From assembly GCF_037126465.1 (NCBI RefSeq), contig NW_026999463.1, positions 1 through 64,000 on the forward strand: a stretch of DNA of 64,000 nucleotides. Direction: 5' to 3'. Made by a program: the position numbers and the translations under genes. The stretch's first letter is position 1, and every line of letters begins with the position of its first letter. The notes beneath the pieces were generated by a model, which saw nothing but the letters and a program-made list of their open reading frames with translations, did no database searches and had not been told where the DNA came from. This DNA is from Ornithodoros turicata. Taxonomy: Eukaryota; Arthropoda; Arachnida; Ixodida; Argasidae. This document shows positions 30,951 to 42,728 of the stretch, piece after piece.

Positions 30951-31833
30951 CGGTCTGAACCTTTCGATGCTTTTGATTCAGTTCAGAGGCGCATGGATCA
31001 CGGTTGGCTGCTGCGCTGCTGCTCCCCTTGAGTCGAGGTGACTCGTTTGCTGTGCGTTTTAGATCACTGATTCATGTAGCAGTCCGTTCGCTTCGGACAG
31101 TTCGAGTTCGAGGGAGAACCTTTGTATGGTTGTGCGGCTCACCGATTCATTGAGTGCTCCATTTGCGATAGAGGTCGGTTAGGTGGTTCGGTTGTGCGCT
31201 GTGCTCGTGTGGCTCACTAACTCGTTTTCTGATCCGTTCGCTTCGCGCCGTTGGCTGGCGCGAGTGTCTGGCTCGCTGAGTCATGGTGTGATTCGTTCTC
31301 TTCGGGCTATTCTGAGATTGTTCGTTCGCGCTTTATGGCATTATCCACGGAATGGTCTGACCGCTCCTGATCGAGTGAGTGGGAACGGGGCTTGGACTGT
31401 TTTGCTCTGGACTGTTTGGTGTTCCGCGGCTTATCCTTTACGGGGATGGATCCTTTCGGTAGATAACGAGTTAATTATATCATTAAGCGGTCTTAATAAC
31501 GGTAGCAACCCCGACGCGTCCGTTCGAAAAGAGCTGCAACAGTTGCCGTGCTGCGCTGTAACCCTTGATCTTTTTATTAGGATTTGTCCGTTTCTCGCCG
31601 TATAAAGGCGATAAAACTGGCAACGTGAAGTAATGAGATATGCATGAAACTGCTCGAGACTCGACTTTAATGAAAGGCGATGTCCGTAGCATATATACAT
31701 TAGCGATAGCATACATTTGGCATGATTTACGTTAGAAAACGGATGGAACACGAATGAACAGGTAATTGTAGTGAACAAAAGTGTAAACATGACGCGACTC
31801 GCGTTTTGAGTTCGAATGTTCGAGCTCTGGTTA
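30951..31833 (-). mobile_element. hAT element, 3' non-coding part (right of the CACTA-like insertion)
   Basis: It carries GATTCAGTTC, GATTCATG, CGTTCGCTTCG and GATTCGTTCTCTTCGG motifs related to those at 18590-18690. It lies between the hAT C-terminal coding fragment and the CACTA-like right end. No separate gene is supported; the open frames here are short and overlap on both strands. Confidence 0.5.
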
Positions 31834-32133
31834 TCACATGTTCGTGTTTAAAAACAGGATCTTCGACACCTTTGATGATGTAAGTCTGCTTCTTCGTTCT
31901 GTTATGACTTGGCCGCCTTTTGAAAAGATTCGTTCGCATGGAACGCTTGTAGCTGGGACGCACACTCTCGTTAGCATCACTTGGTACAGGCGTGGATACA
32001 TGTCTTTCCGTTCCCTCCACCACGCAAGCGGGTCGCATGCTCGAGGGACGAGAGGTTCTTGCAAGTACGTGTCAACCTCTATTATTCCCGCTGCTGTGGC
32101 ATTTGCGCTCTGGGTGAGGCTTGATTGTTAGAG
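31834..32133 (-). pseudogene. hAT transposase, C-terminal dimerisation domain only
   Basis: About 98 codons on the minus strand start after a TAA at the satellite junction and end at the natural stop (31834-31836). The segment shows EVDTYLQEPL, PLAWWRERKDMYPRLYQ, PATSVPCERIFSKGG, RSRLTSSKV and LFLNTNM, the hATC signature used for dimerisation. The zinc finger and catalytic domain are missing because satellite replaces the 5' part at about 32136. It cannot be functional. Confidence 0.92.
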
Positions 32134-32135
32134 CG

Positions 32136-32462
32136 TGACGCGTAAGCTATATAACGCTAGTTGGATGATGCAGATAACGCTTTTGGAGTAGATTGTTGCA
32201 GCTTCAGATGCTTTTTCGTAACGCGTAAGCTATATAACGCTAGTTGGATGCTGCAGATAACGCTTTAGGAGCAGATTGTTGCAGCTTCAGATGCTTTTTC
32301 GTAACGCGTAAGCTATATAACACTACAGTTGGATGTTGCAGATAACGCTTTTGGAGTAGATCGTTGCAGCTTCAGATGCTTTTTCGTAACGGGTAAGGTA
32401 TATAATGCTAGTTGGATGATGCAGATAACGCTTTTGGAGTAGATTGTTGCAGCTTCAGATGC
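32136..32462 (+). repeat. Satellite block (forward), four monomers, no spacer module
   Basis: There are about 3.8 copies of the 87-bp monomer (CGTAAGCTATATAACGCTAG ... GTTGCAGCTTCAGATGC), with GAGTAGATTG variants in place of GAGTATATAGATTG. It joins the hAT fragment on the left and arm A' on the right. Confidence 0.93.
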
Positions 32463-33835
32463 TTACGTACCATAAAATGCCCTCCGCCCAAAATACCATA
32501 CAATAAAAATTCCGCAAAAAAGCATAGTGGTGTAGTAGTCATTGCGGAGTCGGACGATGTGTGGAGAATTCATTACTGAAAGATCCACTTGACACAGCAA
32601 TACAAATACAGTAACCTGCCTTTCCAGATCGGGTGCCGGAAATGCGAAAAAATGATTAAGGAAGAATACGTTGTTCTTCACTAGCAATTATGACAATGTT
32701 AGATGCACTGAAATTATACACTGCCTATTTACACACAGTATTGTCGCCTTTGCTCACAGCTTGTATTTGAAAAAAAGAAACAGAAAAATCTGAGAAAAAC
32801 AGCTAGCGGACATTATTGACAATGGATAGCTTCGAGTATGCTTCCTTATTGTGACTCCTAAAGAATTAAAATGCCGCGGAGTTTGTACTTAATCTCTCTA
32901 TTTTTTTGTGTGTCACTATTTAACTTAGTGCGAGAATTAAAGCCCGGTTCACACCAAGTCCGGATCACACTATTGCGTTGTAATGCGTGCGCCAGTGGGT
33001 TGCCATAGTAACCAACCGGTGCGTGGCCCCACGTATCAAATGCCATCATATAGGCCGCGCTCCAGGAAGAAGACGTAGAATGTCGATGGGAACGTTAAGT
33101 AGGAGCTCTATCCAACGCGCTCGGTGTACTCTCTCCCTCGTACTCCGGTGCCTCTACTAAATGGTCTTTCAGGGCCACGAGCGCGATACACTCCCCAGTG
33201 AAGTTTCCGAGGCGTATCATTGGTTTTCCGACGTCCCCTTCCCCCGTACGTCACGGGTCCAGAGCAACACTTACGCACTCCGACCTGCAAGCTGGAGCGT
33301 GAGAGTGCATCAAAAGCGCCACGCTCCGGAAAAGGAGTGATACCGTTGAGTATGTAGAGGAAGTGGTGTTCCTCTACATGAGTCCTGACCGGCGATGATG
33401 GAATGTCCCAGCGGGCAGATGATCGTGGCCTCACGCTAGGACGGTGCTGGTAGAACTGGCTGCAAGGGGCAGTGGCACGCGGCAGCACAGCCACGTCTTC
33501 ATAGTCATCCACGTGCCGCCACAAGTAGAACGGCGGCGCTCTGGACTCTGGAGAGACTGTACTCTGCAGCAGGCAGGCTGTTAATATTGTCAGCGGTATT
33601 TGAAAGCTTATTCCGAAAGAAGCGCCCGCATTGCAAATTTTACGTGCGACAGAAAACCCTGAACAGTTTATAATCACGACTGAAGCTACGGGGAAATAGG
33701 GTGCCAGAATATGGTAGCTCCCCCTGCAGAGGAAGCTTGTATTCAGTCACCCTACGGTGAAAACACACGGCGCGACGCCTGGTGCGAAATAATCTCCCAT
33801 TCGTCGAGCAACAATATTAACCCCACCCCGACCCT

Positions 33836-33874
33836 CTATATAGACCTCTACCCGAGAAACGTCATCATGACGTT
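33836..33874 (-). promoter_or_regulatory. Mirror of the candidate promoter in unit A
   Basis: CTATATAG (33836-33843) and AACGTCAT-C-ATGACGTT (33858-33874) repeat the motif pair and 15-bp spacing of 6977-7015 on the other strand. Conservation between arms may reflect recent duplication rather than selection. Confidence 0.33.
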
Positions 33875-34799
33875 GGTAGACAGACCGAAACCGAAACAAC
33901 TGGGAAAGGGAGGACTGGGTTCCACGAATGGGCACTCGTTCGCTTCCGCTGATTGAAAGAAACGCAGGAGCGAAGGTCGTGTCTCTTTCAGGGACCATAT
34001 TAATTCCCCCAAGACCGCGCGTTGTCTTTCGGGCGCGACCTTGTAAGTTCCTAACTTCGAACGTATATCAACTCTACCAAATTAGTCGCGCTCTCGAGCA
34101 CTATGACGTCATTTGTTTACAAACAGGGAGAGGTCTATTGGATAAGGGCCAGCTTTCACTTGGCGACGAACGACACGACGTCGTAAGCGGGTGGCGGAAA
34201 TAGACGCTCATTAGTTAAACCAGTTTGATATTGTTCAATGCGTTGTTCCCCATACAAATAAAAGGTGGAATAGCTTTTTGTTTGGTCTACCTCAAAGAGG
34301 CATATGTTTTGTTGATATTTTGCCCTCGTTTACTCGGCACAAGTGCGCCCGGATTGTGTTGGAAATTTCCAGCAGTTTTTCTGGCGGCACTTCTTACAAT
34401 TGAGTGGTTTTAAAACTATTTTTCAGGGAAAACACTGAAAGAAACCCACGTAGAACCGACGTTCAGGTTTCGTTCTTCATGCATGTCGTCCACCATCTTG
34501 CCTGCCTCTACGCCTCTTTCCTCTTCTTTTTTGTGTCTTCTCCGCGCTGTAAGCGCACATAGTATGCCACCACGCTGCGCCATCTGCGCATTCTTCTATC
34601 CCTCATTGCACTAAAATGAAATAGCTTCGGAGCTACAGCGTTCATAACGTCCTATTTCCCCCAAAGAATGGACATAGTGTTGGACAATGGACGTGTTGCA
34701 GACTGATCACCAACGCCCGCGTAAAATGGCGGCGCTAGACTCAGGCTCAAGGTCACCAAAGACGATAAGAAGGAGTGGCTTTTTTAAGTCTGGCTCGCA

Positions 34800-35345
34800 T
34801 TTCCGTTGACAGTTCCCGACAGCATTCCTGGCGACTGAACTGAGCCTTTCATGGAACAGAACATGGAACATTTCATTTTTATTCTTGCTTGTAGGTTTCT
34901 TCTATTCCTCTAATCTTGCTGTATGGTAATTTTCACAGATGCTCCTTCTGCAAGGACCTCCTACGAAATTGCGCAGGAAATCTTCCACCAAAGTGGAGTT
35001 GACAGTTCCCGACAACATTCTTGGTGAGCGAACTTCGCCTTTCATGGAACAGAACATGGAACATGGAACATTTCATTCTTATTCTTGCTTCTTGGTTTCT
35101 TCTATTCCTCTAATTTTTCTGTATGCTAATTTTCACAGATGTTCCTTCACGGCAAGATGTTCCTTCTGCAAAGGCCGCCCACGAAATCTTCCAAAGTGGA
35201 GTTGACAGTTCCCGACAGCATTCTTGGTGAGTGAACTGAGCCTTTCATGGAACATAACATGGAACATTTAATTCTTATTCTTGTTTGATGGTTTCTTCTG
35301 TTCCTCTAATATTTCTGTATGGTAAATTTCACAGACGTTCCTTCA
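34800..35345 (-). repeat. ~193-bp tandem repeat inside unit A', about 2.75 copies
   Basis: Three occurrences of TTCATGGAACA...TTCTTCT(A/G)TTCCTCTAAT...ACAGATGYTCCTTC are seen here, against two in the left arm. Confidence 0.82.
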
Positions 35346-35377
35346 CGGCAAGATGTTCCTTCCACCACCTATCTTTG

Positions 35378-38300
35378 TGCAGCTTCAGATGCGTTTTCGT
35401 AACGCGTAAGCTATATAACGCTAGTTGGATGATACAGATAACGCTTTCGGAGCAGATTGTTACAGCTTCAGATGCGTTTTCGTAATGCTCCAATTTTCTT
35501 TTAACGATCCCGACGCAGAGAAAACAGTACTGCGATGCAGACACGTTGGGACCGTCTACGACACAGTGGCTTAGTCGATACTCGGTAGCCACTAAGGCGA
35601 GTCGGCGCCTGTGTCGTATTTTGGAGCACATTGTTGCAGCTTCAGATGCTTTTTCGTAGCGCGTAAGCTATATAACGCGAGTTGAATGCTGCAGATAACG
35701 CTTTTGGAGTATATAGATTGTTGCAGCTTCAGATTCTTTTTCGTAACGCGTAAGCTATATAACGCGAGTTGAATGCTGCAGATAACGCTTTTGGAGTATA
35801 TAGATTGTTGCAGCTTCAGATTCTTTTTCGTAACGCGTAAGCTATATAACGCTTGTTGGATGATACATATAACGCTTTCGGAGCAGATTGGTGCAGCTTC
35901 AGATGCGTTTTCGTCATCCTCCAATTTTTTTTAACGATCCCGACGCAGAGAAAAAAGTACTGCGATGCAGACACGTTAGGACCGTCTACGACACAGTGGC
36001 TTAGTCGGTACTCGGTAGCCACTAAGGCGAGTCGGCGCCTGTGTCGTATTTTGGAGCACATTGTTGCAGCTTCACATGCTTTTTCGTAACGCGTAAGCTA
36101 TATAACGCGAGTTGAATGCTGCAGATAACGCTTTTGGAGTATATAGATTGTTGCAGCTTCAGATGCTTTTTCGTAACGCGTAAGCTATATAAGGCTAGTT
36201 GGATGATACATATAACGCTTTCGGAGCAGATTGTTGCAGCTTCAGATGCGTTTTCGTAATGCTCCAATTTTTTTTAACGATCTCGACGCAGAGAAAAAAG
36301 TACTGCGATGCAGACACGTTGGGACCGTCTACGACACAGTGGCTTAGTCGGTACTCGGTAGCCACTAAGGCGAGTCGGCGCCTGTGTCGTATTTTGGAGC
36401 ACATTGTTGCAGCTTCACATGCTTTTTCGTAACGCGTAAGCTATATAACGCGAGTTGAATGCTGGAGATAACGCTTTTGGAGTATATGCATTGTTGCAGC
36501 TTCACATTCTTTTTCGTAACGCGTAAGCTATATAACGCGAGTTGAATGCTGCAGATAACGCTTTTGGAGTATATAGATTGTTGCAGCTTCAGATTCGTTT
36601 TCGTAACGCGTAAGCTATATAACGCTTCTTGGATGATACATATAACGCATTCGGAGCAGATTGGTGCAGCTTCAGATGCGTTTTCGTCATGCTCCAATTT
36701 TTTTAACGATCCCGACGCAGAGAAAAAAGTACTGCGATGCAGACACGTTGGGACCGTCTACGACACAGTGGCTTAGTCGGTACTCGGTAGCCACTAAGGC
36801 GAGTCGGCGCCTGTGTCGTATTTTGGAGCACATTGTTGCAGCTTCACATGCTTTTTCGTAACGCGTAAGCTATATAACGCGAGTTGAATGCTGCAGATAA
36901 CGCTTTTGGAGTATATAGATTGTTGAAGCTTCAGATGCTTTTTCGTAACGCGTAAGCTATATAAGGCTAGTTGGATGATACATATAACGCTTTCGGAGCA
37001 GATTGTTGCAGCTTCAGATGCGTTTTCGTAATGCTCCAATTTTTTTTAACGATCCCGATGCAGACAAAAAAGTACTGCGATGCAGACACGTTGGGATCGT
37101 CTACGACACAGTGGCTTAGTCGGTACTCGGTGGCCACTAAGGCGAGTCGGCGCCTGTGTCGTATTTTGGAGCACATTGTTGCCGCTTCACATGCTTTTTC
37201 GTAACGCGTAAGCTATATAACGCGAGTTCAATACTGCAGATAACGCTTTTGGAGTATATAGATTGTTGCAGCTTCAGATGCTTTTTCGTAACGCGTAAGC
37301 TATATAACGCTTGTTGGATGATACATATAACGCTTTCGGAGCAGATTGTTGCAGCTTCAGATGCGTTTTCGTAATGCTCCAATTTTTTTTAACGATCTCG
37401 ACGCAGAGAAAAAAGTACTGCGATGCAGACACGTCGGGACCGTCTACGACACAGTGGCTTAGTCGGTACTCGGTAGCCACTAAGGCGAGTCGGCGCCTCT
37501 GTCGTATTTTGGAGCACATTGTTGCAGCTTCACATGCTTTTTCGTAACGCGTAAGCTATATAACGCGAGTTGAATGCTGCAGATAACGCTTTTGGAGTAT
37601 ATAGATTGTTGCAGCTTCAGATTCTTTTTCGTAACGCGTAAGCTATATAACGCTTGTTGGGTGATACATATAACGCATTCGGAGCAGATTGGTGCAGCTT
37701 CAGATGCGTTTTCGTCATGCTCCAATTTTTTTTAACGATCCCGACGCAGAGAAAAAAGTACTGCGATGCAGACACGTTGGGACCGTCTACGACACAGTGG
37801 CTTAGTCGGTACTCGGTAGCCACTAAGGCGAGTCGGCGCCTGTGTCGTATTTTGGAGCACATTGTTGCAGCTTCACATGCTTTTTCGTAACGCGTAAGCT
37901 ATATAACGCGAGTCGAATGCTGCAGATAACGCTTTTGGAGTATATAGATTGTTGCAGCTTCAGATGCTTTTTTGTAACGCGTAAGCTATATAACGCTAGT
38001 TGGATGATACATATAACGCTTTCGGAGCAGATTGTTGCAGCTTCAGATGCGTTTTCGTAATGCTCCAATTTTTTTAACGATCCCGATGCAGAGAAAAAAG
38101 TACTGCGATGCAGACACGTTGGGATCGTCTACGACACAGTGGCTTAGTCGGTACTCGGTAGCCACTAAGGCGAGTGGGCGCCTGTGTCGTATTTTGGAGC
38201 ACATTGTTGCAGCTTCACATGCTTTTTCGTAACGCGTAAGCTATATAACGCGAGTTGAATGCTGCAGATAACGCTTTTGGAGTATATAGATTGTTGCAGC

Positions 38301-38617
38301 TTCAGATGCTTTTTCGTAACGCGTAAGCTATATAACGCTAGTTGGATGATACATATAACGCTTTCGCAGCAGATTGTTGCAGCTTCAGATGCGTTTTCGT
38401 AATGCTCCAATTTTTTTAACGATCCCGACGCAGAGAAAAAAGTACTGCGATGCAGACACGTTGGGACCGTCTACGACACAGTGGCTTAGCCGGTACTCGG
38501 TAGCCACTAAGGCGAGTCGGCGCCTGTGTCGTATTTTGGAGCACATTGTTGCAGCTTCACATGCTTTTTCGTAACGCGTAAGCTATATAACGCGAGTTGA
38601 ATGCTGCAGATAACGCT
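35378..38617 (+). repeat. Satellite array (forward orientation), mostly 343-bp higher-order units
   Basis: Spacer modules with the hairpin recur at intervals of 343 bp, with a single 429-bp interval (343 + 86) and a shorter first one. Each 343-bp unit is one spacer module plus monomers. The array ends within a monomer (GATAACGCT, 38617), where non-LTR copy 2 begins. The short open frames on both strands are repeats. Confidence 0.95.
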
Positions 38618-38752
38618 CTCGGCTCTTGTCGAGTGAGGACGTGTTTTGGGAATCTCCTAACCTCGTGTTAGCGCCTCCCAGCCTTAACAGCCCCTTTTCA
38701 GGGCTAAGTGCCTCGTTCACCCTTTTGCGTTTTTCTTTTTTCTTTTACAGGA

Positions 38753-39720
38753 ATGGACCTGGAACCGGATCCCGCCATGCTGCTACCGCCGGCGACCCCG
38801 TCGCGGGACCACGTGGCAGCAAAGGGCCCCCCGTCCACGCCAGTGAAATGTCCAAGGCGAGTTTCTCCTGACGACGTTTCTTTCCGTTCCAGATCCCGCA
38901 GCACAAGCGCCACCATCCCAGTGGTCTTCACGCTCGTCGACCCCGAGGTAAGTCTCCTCAACACTGACCCGAATCTGATTGCTGCGCAGGTACTCAAATC
39001 CACGCAGGAACGAGTAAGGAATCACCGTTTCTCGCGGAACGGCAGCCTGACCGTGACCGTCGCATCGCTGCAAGCTGCCAAGGCCCTGCTCGGCGTCACG
39101 TGCCTCGGAACCACCGCCGTCACCACCCGGATCCAGGAGTCCTACGCCAGGAACGTGGGAAAGATCGTCGGCGTCAACTCCAGCTACAGGACGCCCAGCT
39201 GCTGGAGTACCTGCGACCCTTCGGAGCCATCGACGCCCGCCGCCAGGTACGCTACCGCCCGAACCCGGACGGCACAACGAGCAGCGTCGTCGTCACCTTC
39301 AAGAGCGACGTCGCCATGCCCGAGGAAGTGCCGCTAGGCTTCAACAAGTTCAAGGTAAGCGAGTACTTCTCACCCACCCAGTGTTATCGTTGCCAGGGCT
39401 TTGGGCACGTTGCCAAGTACAGGGATCTGCCCAGGGACCCTGTCCCGACCCAGAGACCGCCGCCGCCTGCCGCCAACAGACCCCCGTGGACGACGGCGGC
39501 CCCTCTCAAGCCTGCTGTACAGGAAGCTGCTGCCAAGCAGGAACCTGCACCCCCCCAGGGCACCCAGCTGGTGATGATGTTGGTCCCCCTGCTCATCACA
39601 GCCTTCCGTGCCATGCTGGCTGCCATCCCAGCTGCCAGCAACATCCCAGAAGTCCAAGCCTTCAAGGTAATGGAACCAATGCTTACCAGTCTGCTTTCTA
39701 CTTTCAGTTATGGACAGTAA
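38753..39720 (+). pseudogene. ORF1 of copy 2: gag-like protein with degenerate CCHC knuckle
   Basis: The start at 38753 (MDLEPDP) follows a pyrimidine-rich tract. The N-terminal third is Pro/Ser/Arg-rich. A central region (LVDPEVSLLN...LTVTVASLQAAKALLG) precedes a frame change near 39175-39190. In the new frame, LLEYLRPFGAIDARRQVRYR leads to a zinc knuckle CYRCQGFGHVAKYR at 39382-39423, where the fourth ligand Cys is Arg. A Pro/Ala-rich tail follows. The stop TAA at 39718 overlaps the ORF2 ATG at 39710. ORF1 proteins of this type coat the element RNA. Confidence 0.85.
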
Positions 39721-42711
39721 GCCCCACCGGAGCCAACAACCTACCGCACCCGCCTTCCCCCGCGTCCTGCAATGGAACTGCGCCGGACTACGACCCAGGA
39801 TGGCCGAGCTCAAGCAACGCCTCTCCAAGACCAGCTACAGCGTCATCTGCCTCCAGGAATGCAACATCCCGGACACGATGGGGCTACCTGGCTCCATTAT
39901 GTACACCTCTCCCAGCATACCACACTTCGGCCACGGCTGCACGGCAGTCTTCGTCGCAAGGCACCTGGCACAAACCCAGCTGCCCACAGACCAGCTGTCG
40001 TCAGCCGTGATTGAAGTCACAGCTGTAAAGGTAAGTTTTGGAAATGACTGCTCACATCCGTCCCAGCTACGCGGTTACGGTGGACCAGATACCTGACGAC
40101 TTCCTGCAGCAAGTGCAGTCCTCCCTGCCAGGCCCTCTGCTTCTCTGCGGTGACCTCAACGCGCACCATCCGCTCTGGGGTTCTTGCAAAGCTGACCGCC
40201 GCGGCCGACGCCTAGTGCAGTCCCTGGAGGATTGCAGTCTGCTCGTCGCCAACACAGGTGAGGTAACCTTTTACAGGCCACCAGTATCCAGCGCCATCGA
40301 CGTCACCCTGCACACCACGGACGTCCCTGCGCACTGGGAAGTCGGAATGGACAGCTGGGGCAGCGACCACTTCCCGATCGACGTGACCCTGGCCTACAAG
40401 CCCCGAAGCGACGGACCACCATCGTCGTGTGGGACTCCTTCCGAGCCTGCCTGGACGGATCTCCAGCCTCCCAGGACATCTGCGAGGACATCAGGACAGC
40501 CCTGGTCGCCCCAACCAAGTCCGGGACTGCGCCAGCAACCGGACCCAAACCTGACCTGAAGTACTTCCGGCTGTGTGCTGCGAGGCGCCGCGCACAGAGG
40601 GCCCTGCGTCGGAACCACTCAGGTACGCGGTCACGCTGCAGCGCTCCCAATGGAAGCAGTTCTCAGCCTCCCTGACCAGCAGCACATCAGCCCGGAAACT
40701 CCGGTCTGTCGTCAACGCCCTGGGGGGGAGGAGGAAGGCGAACCCCTTCAGCTCCATGGCTCTAGCCAAAGGGGTCTCCCTTGAGGAGCTGGCAGAGGAC
40801 TTCACCGACCTGTTCGGCGCAGGGAGGGACGTCCCCTCCACGGCGGCCCCTCCGGCATCCCCCACGGACATGGACCACCCCTTCACGGCCGGAGAACTGC
40901 GCTTCGCCCTGGACCCCCTGAAAGCCAAGTCAGCCCCTGGGATGGACGGACTCACCTACCAGTGCCTGCGGAACCTACCGGACAAGACAACTACACGGCT
41001 CCTGGATTCCATCAACCAGTGCTGGGACCACAGCATGCTACCACCATCCTGGAAAGAGAGCGTCAACGTGCCGATATTGAAGCAAGGGAAGCCCCCGGGC
41101 GAACTGAGCTGCTATCGACCGATATCGCTCACATCATGCTTGGCTAAGTTGACAGAGCGGTTGCTACATCGCCGCATTACATGGCTACTTAATTCCAAGT
41201 CCTCTTTTCCCCCTGCATGACAGGTTTTAGACGCAACCTTTGCTGCCAGGACTCTGTGCTGGACCTGGTCTCGGACGTGGACGACGCCGCCCAACGCAAG
41301 TGCAGAATGGCAGTGGTGTTCTTCGACATCAAGGCCGCCTTCGACAGCGTCCCCATCAACACCGTCATGGACTCCCTCGTCGACCCTGGAATCGGAGGCA
41401 AGGCAGCTGCTTTCATTCCCGCTCTACTTTCCAACCGCTCTTTCAGGGTCCGACTGGGATCGACGCTGAGCTCCCCACGCCCACAGAACCTCCGTCTACC
41501 TCAAGGCAGTATCCTGAGCCCGCTGCTCTTCAACCTCGTCATGGCTGGACTTCCCAAGGCCCTACCAGCAACAACACCTCCCCTGCAACTCTCCATCTAC
41601 GCGTACGACATCTGCCTGTGGACCAACGGCAAGGACCCCTGGAAAGTGATGAAGACCATCCAGAAGGGCGTGGACGCTACGACCGAGTACATCCGTGGCC
41701 TCGGACTCACCCCGTCAGCCGAAAAGACCAGGGTCATGCTGCTTGGTTCCACGGCAAACTGGTGTACGCTGCCCGAACCGATCCTGATGGAAAACACACC
41801 ACTGGAACAGGTACGTGTCCACCGTTTTCTCGGAGTAACCTTGGATTCCAGGTCTTCCTGGGCGCCACTCGTCAAGGACCTCCAGACCCGATGCAAGACA
41901 ACCCTGAATGTGACCAAGCGACTCAGCGGACGGCACTCCGGCTGCCCCCAGAGGACCCTCCTGACCATCCACAACGCCACCACAGCCGCACGTATGCTGT
42001 TCGGACTCCCCTACGCCAAGCCCAGCAGATCAGCGCTGGAATCCCTGGAACTGCTCCACCGTCGCGGACTGAAGCTGGCTCTCGGACTCCCACCTGGGAT
42101 GCGGAACGTCGCCGTGTACGCCGAGGCGGCCGTTCTCCTTCTCCAACTACGAGCCACCCAACACCTGCTGAACCAGCTCACCAGACTGAACAGGACAACA
42201 ACAGGAAGGGCGCTACTGCAGCGTCTAAGGGACCGACAACGGAGCCGTTTTTCATGTACACTTTTCACGCAGGACCAGCTGTTCCAGCCCATCCCACCAG
42301 TCCCCAGTCCAGATGCTCCATGGAGGCTCCTCGGGACCGCCATCCGGACAACACTGCCAGGCCTGCCGCGGAAAAAGGACGTTCCGGATGCGGTGGCACA
42401 GTTCCTGGCCGCCGAGCGCCTTCATGAGAACTACCAGGACTACCTGCACGTGTACACGGACGCCTCAGTCGACCCTGGACGACGCGCCTGCTCCCTGGCC
42501 TGCCACATCCCAGCAACACAGTTCTCCTGGGCCGAAGGATTGTCCGGACTCCTCTCCTCCACGGATGCAGAACTCCTGGCGATCACGGAAGCCCTGGACA
42601 TCATCGCCAAGACGAGCGCCACCAAAGCGGTTATCCTCACGGATTCCCGCCGGGCTCTGTCGAGGCTAGACAACCGATATGAACACTGCCATCTTTCTTT
42701 CAGAGCACACC
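39710..42711 (+). pseudogene. ORF2 of copy 2: endonuclease/RT, several lesions, RNase H truncated
   Basis: It has the same domain order as copy 1. Lesions seen directly are: a ~17-bp deletion near 40048, the frameshift near 40415 shared with copy 1, a ~46-bp deletion near 40620, a one-base loss near 41212 (CCCCCTGC versus CCCCACTGC in copy 1), and YAYD in place of YADD at 41598-41609, which removes a catalytic Asp. The 7-G run at 40722-40728 keeps frame here, unlike copy 1. RNase H ends after DSRRALSRLDNRYEH. Its protein could not be active. Confidence 0.93.
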
Positions 42712-42728
42712 TTTCCTGTCCTCCACGG
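42712..42728 (+). other. 17-bp filler at the LINE/satellite junction
   Basis: TTTCCTGTCCTCCACGG separates the truncated LINE from satellite. It closely resembles the element's own upstream sequence CTCCTCTCCTCCACGGAT (about 42550), so it may be templated filler from end joining. Confidence 0.5.

Larger units (their letters stand above)
32463..35377 (-). mobile_element. Unit A' (right arm, inverted copy of 5677-8401)
   Basis: Read on the minus strand it parallels unit A throughout, including the CRE-like palindrome and TATA box and the 190-codon stop-free stretch (33108-33677). It is 190 bp longer because of one extra ~193-bp tandem repeat. It is bracketed by a 15-bp direct repeat, TGCAGCTTCAGATGC, at 32448-32462 and 35378-35392. 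That repeat is satellite sequence, so it could be a target duplication or simply array homology. Confidence 0.65.
38618..42711 (+). mobile_element. Non-LTR retrotransposon copy 2: 5'-complete, 3'-truncated
   Basis: It begins CTCGGCTCTTGTCGAGTGAGG immediately after satellite, with a ~135-bp 5' UTR, ORF1 and ORF2. From 39607 on it parallels copy 1 with few substitutions. It stops inside RNase H (copy 1 equivalent about 3169), followed by a 17-bp filler and inverted satellite. A 3'-truncated LINE is unusual, since normal retrotransposition loses the 5' end, so later rearrangement is likely. Confidence 0.93.

Noticed and set aside
31183..31605. 140-codon frame between the CACTA-like right end and the hAT fragment
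   Set aside because: No motif is recognised, it lies opposite to the hAT gene, and it covers hAT-like subterminal repeats; coding is unlikely.
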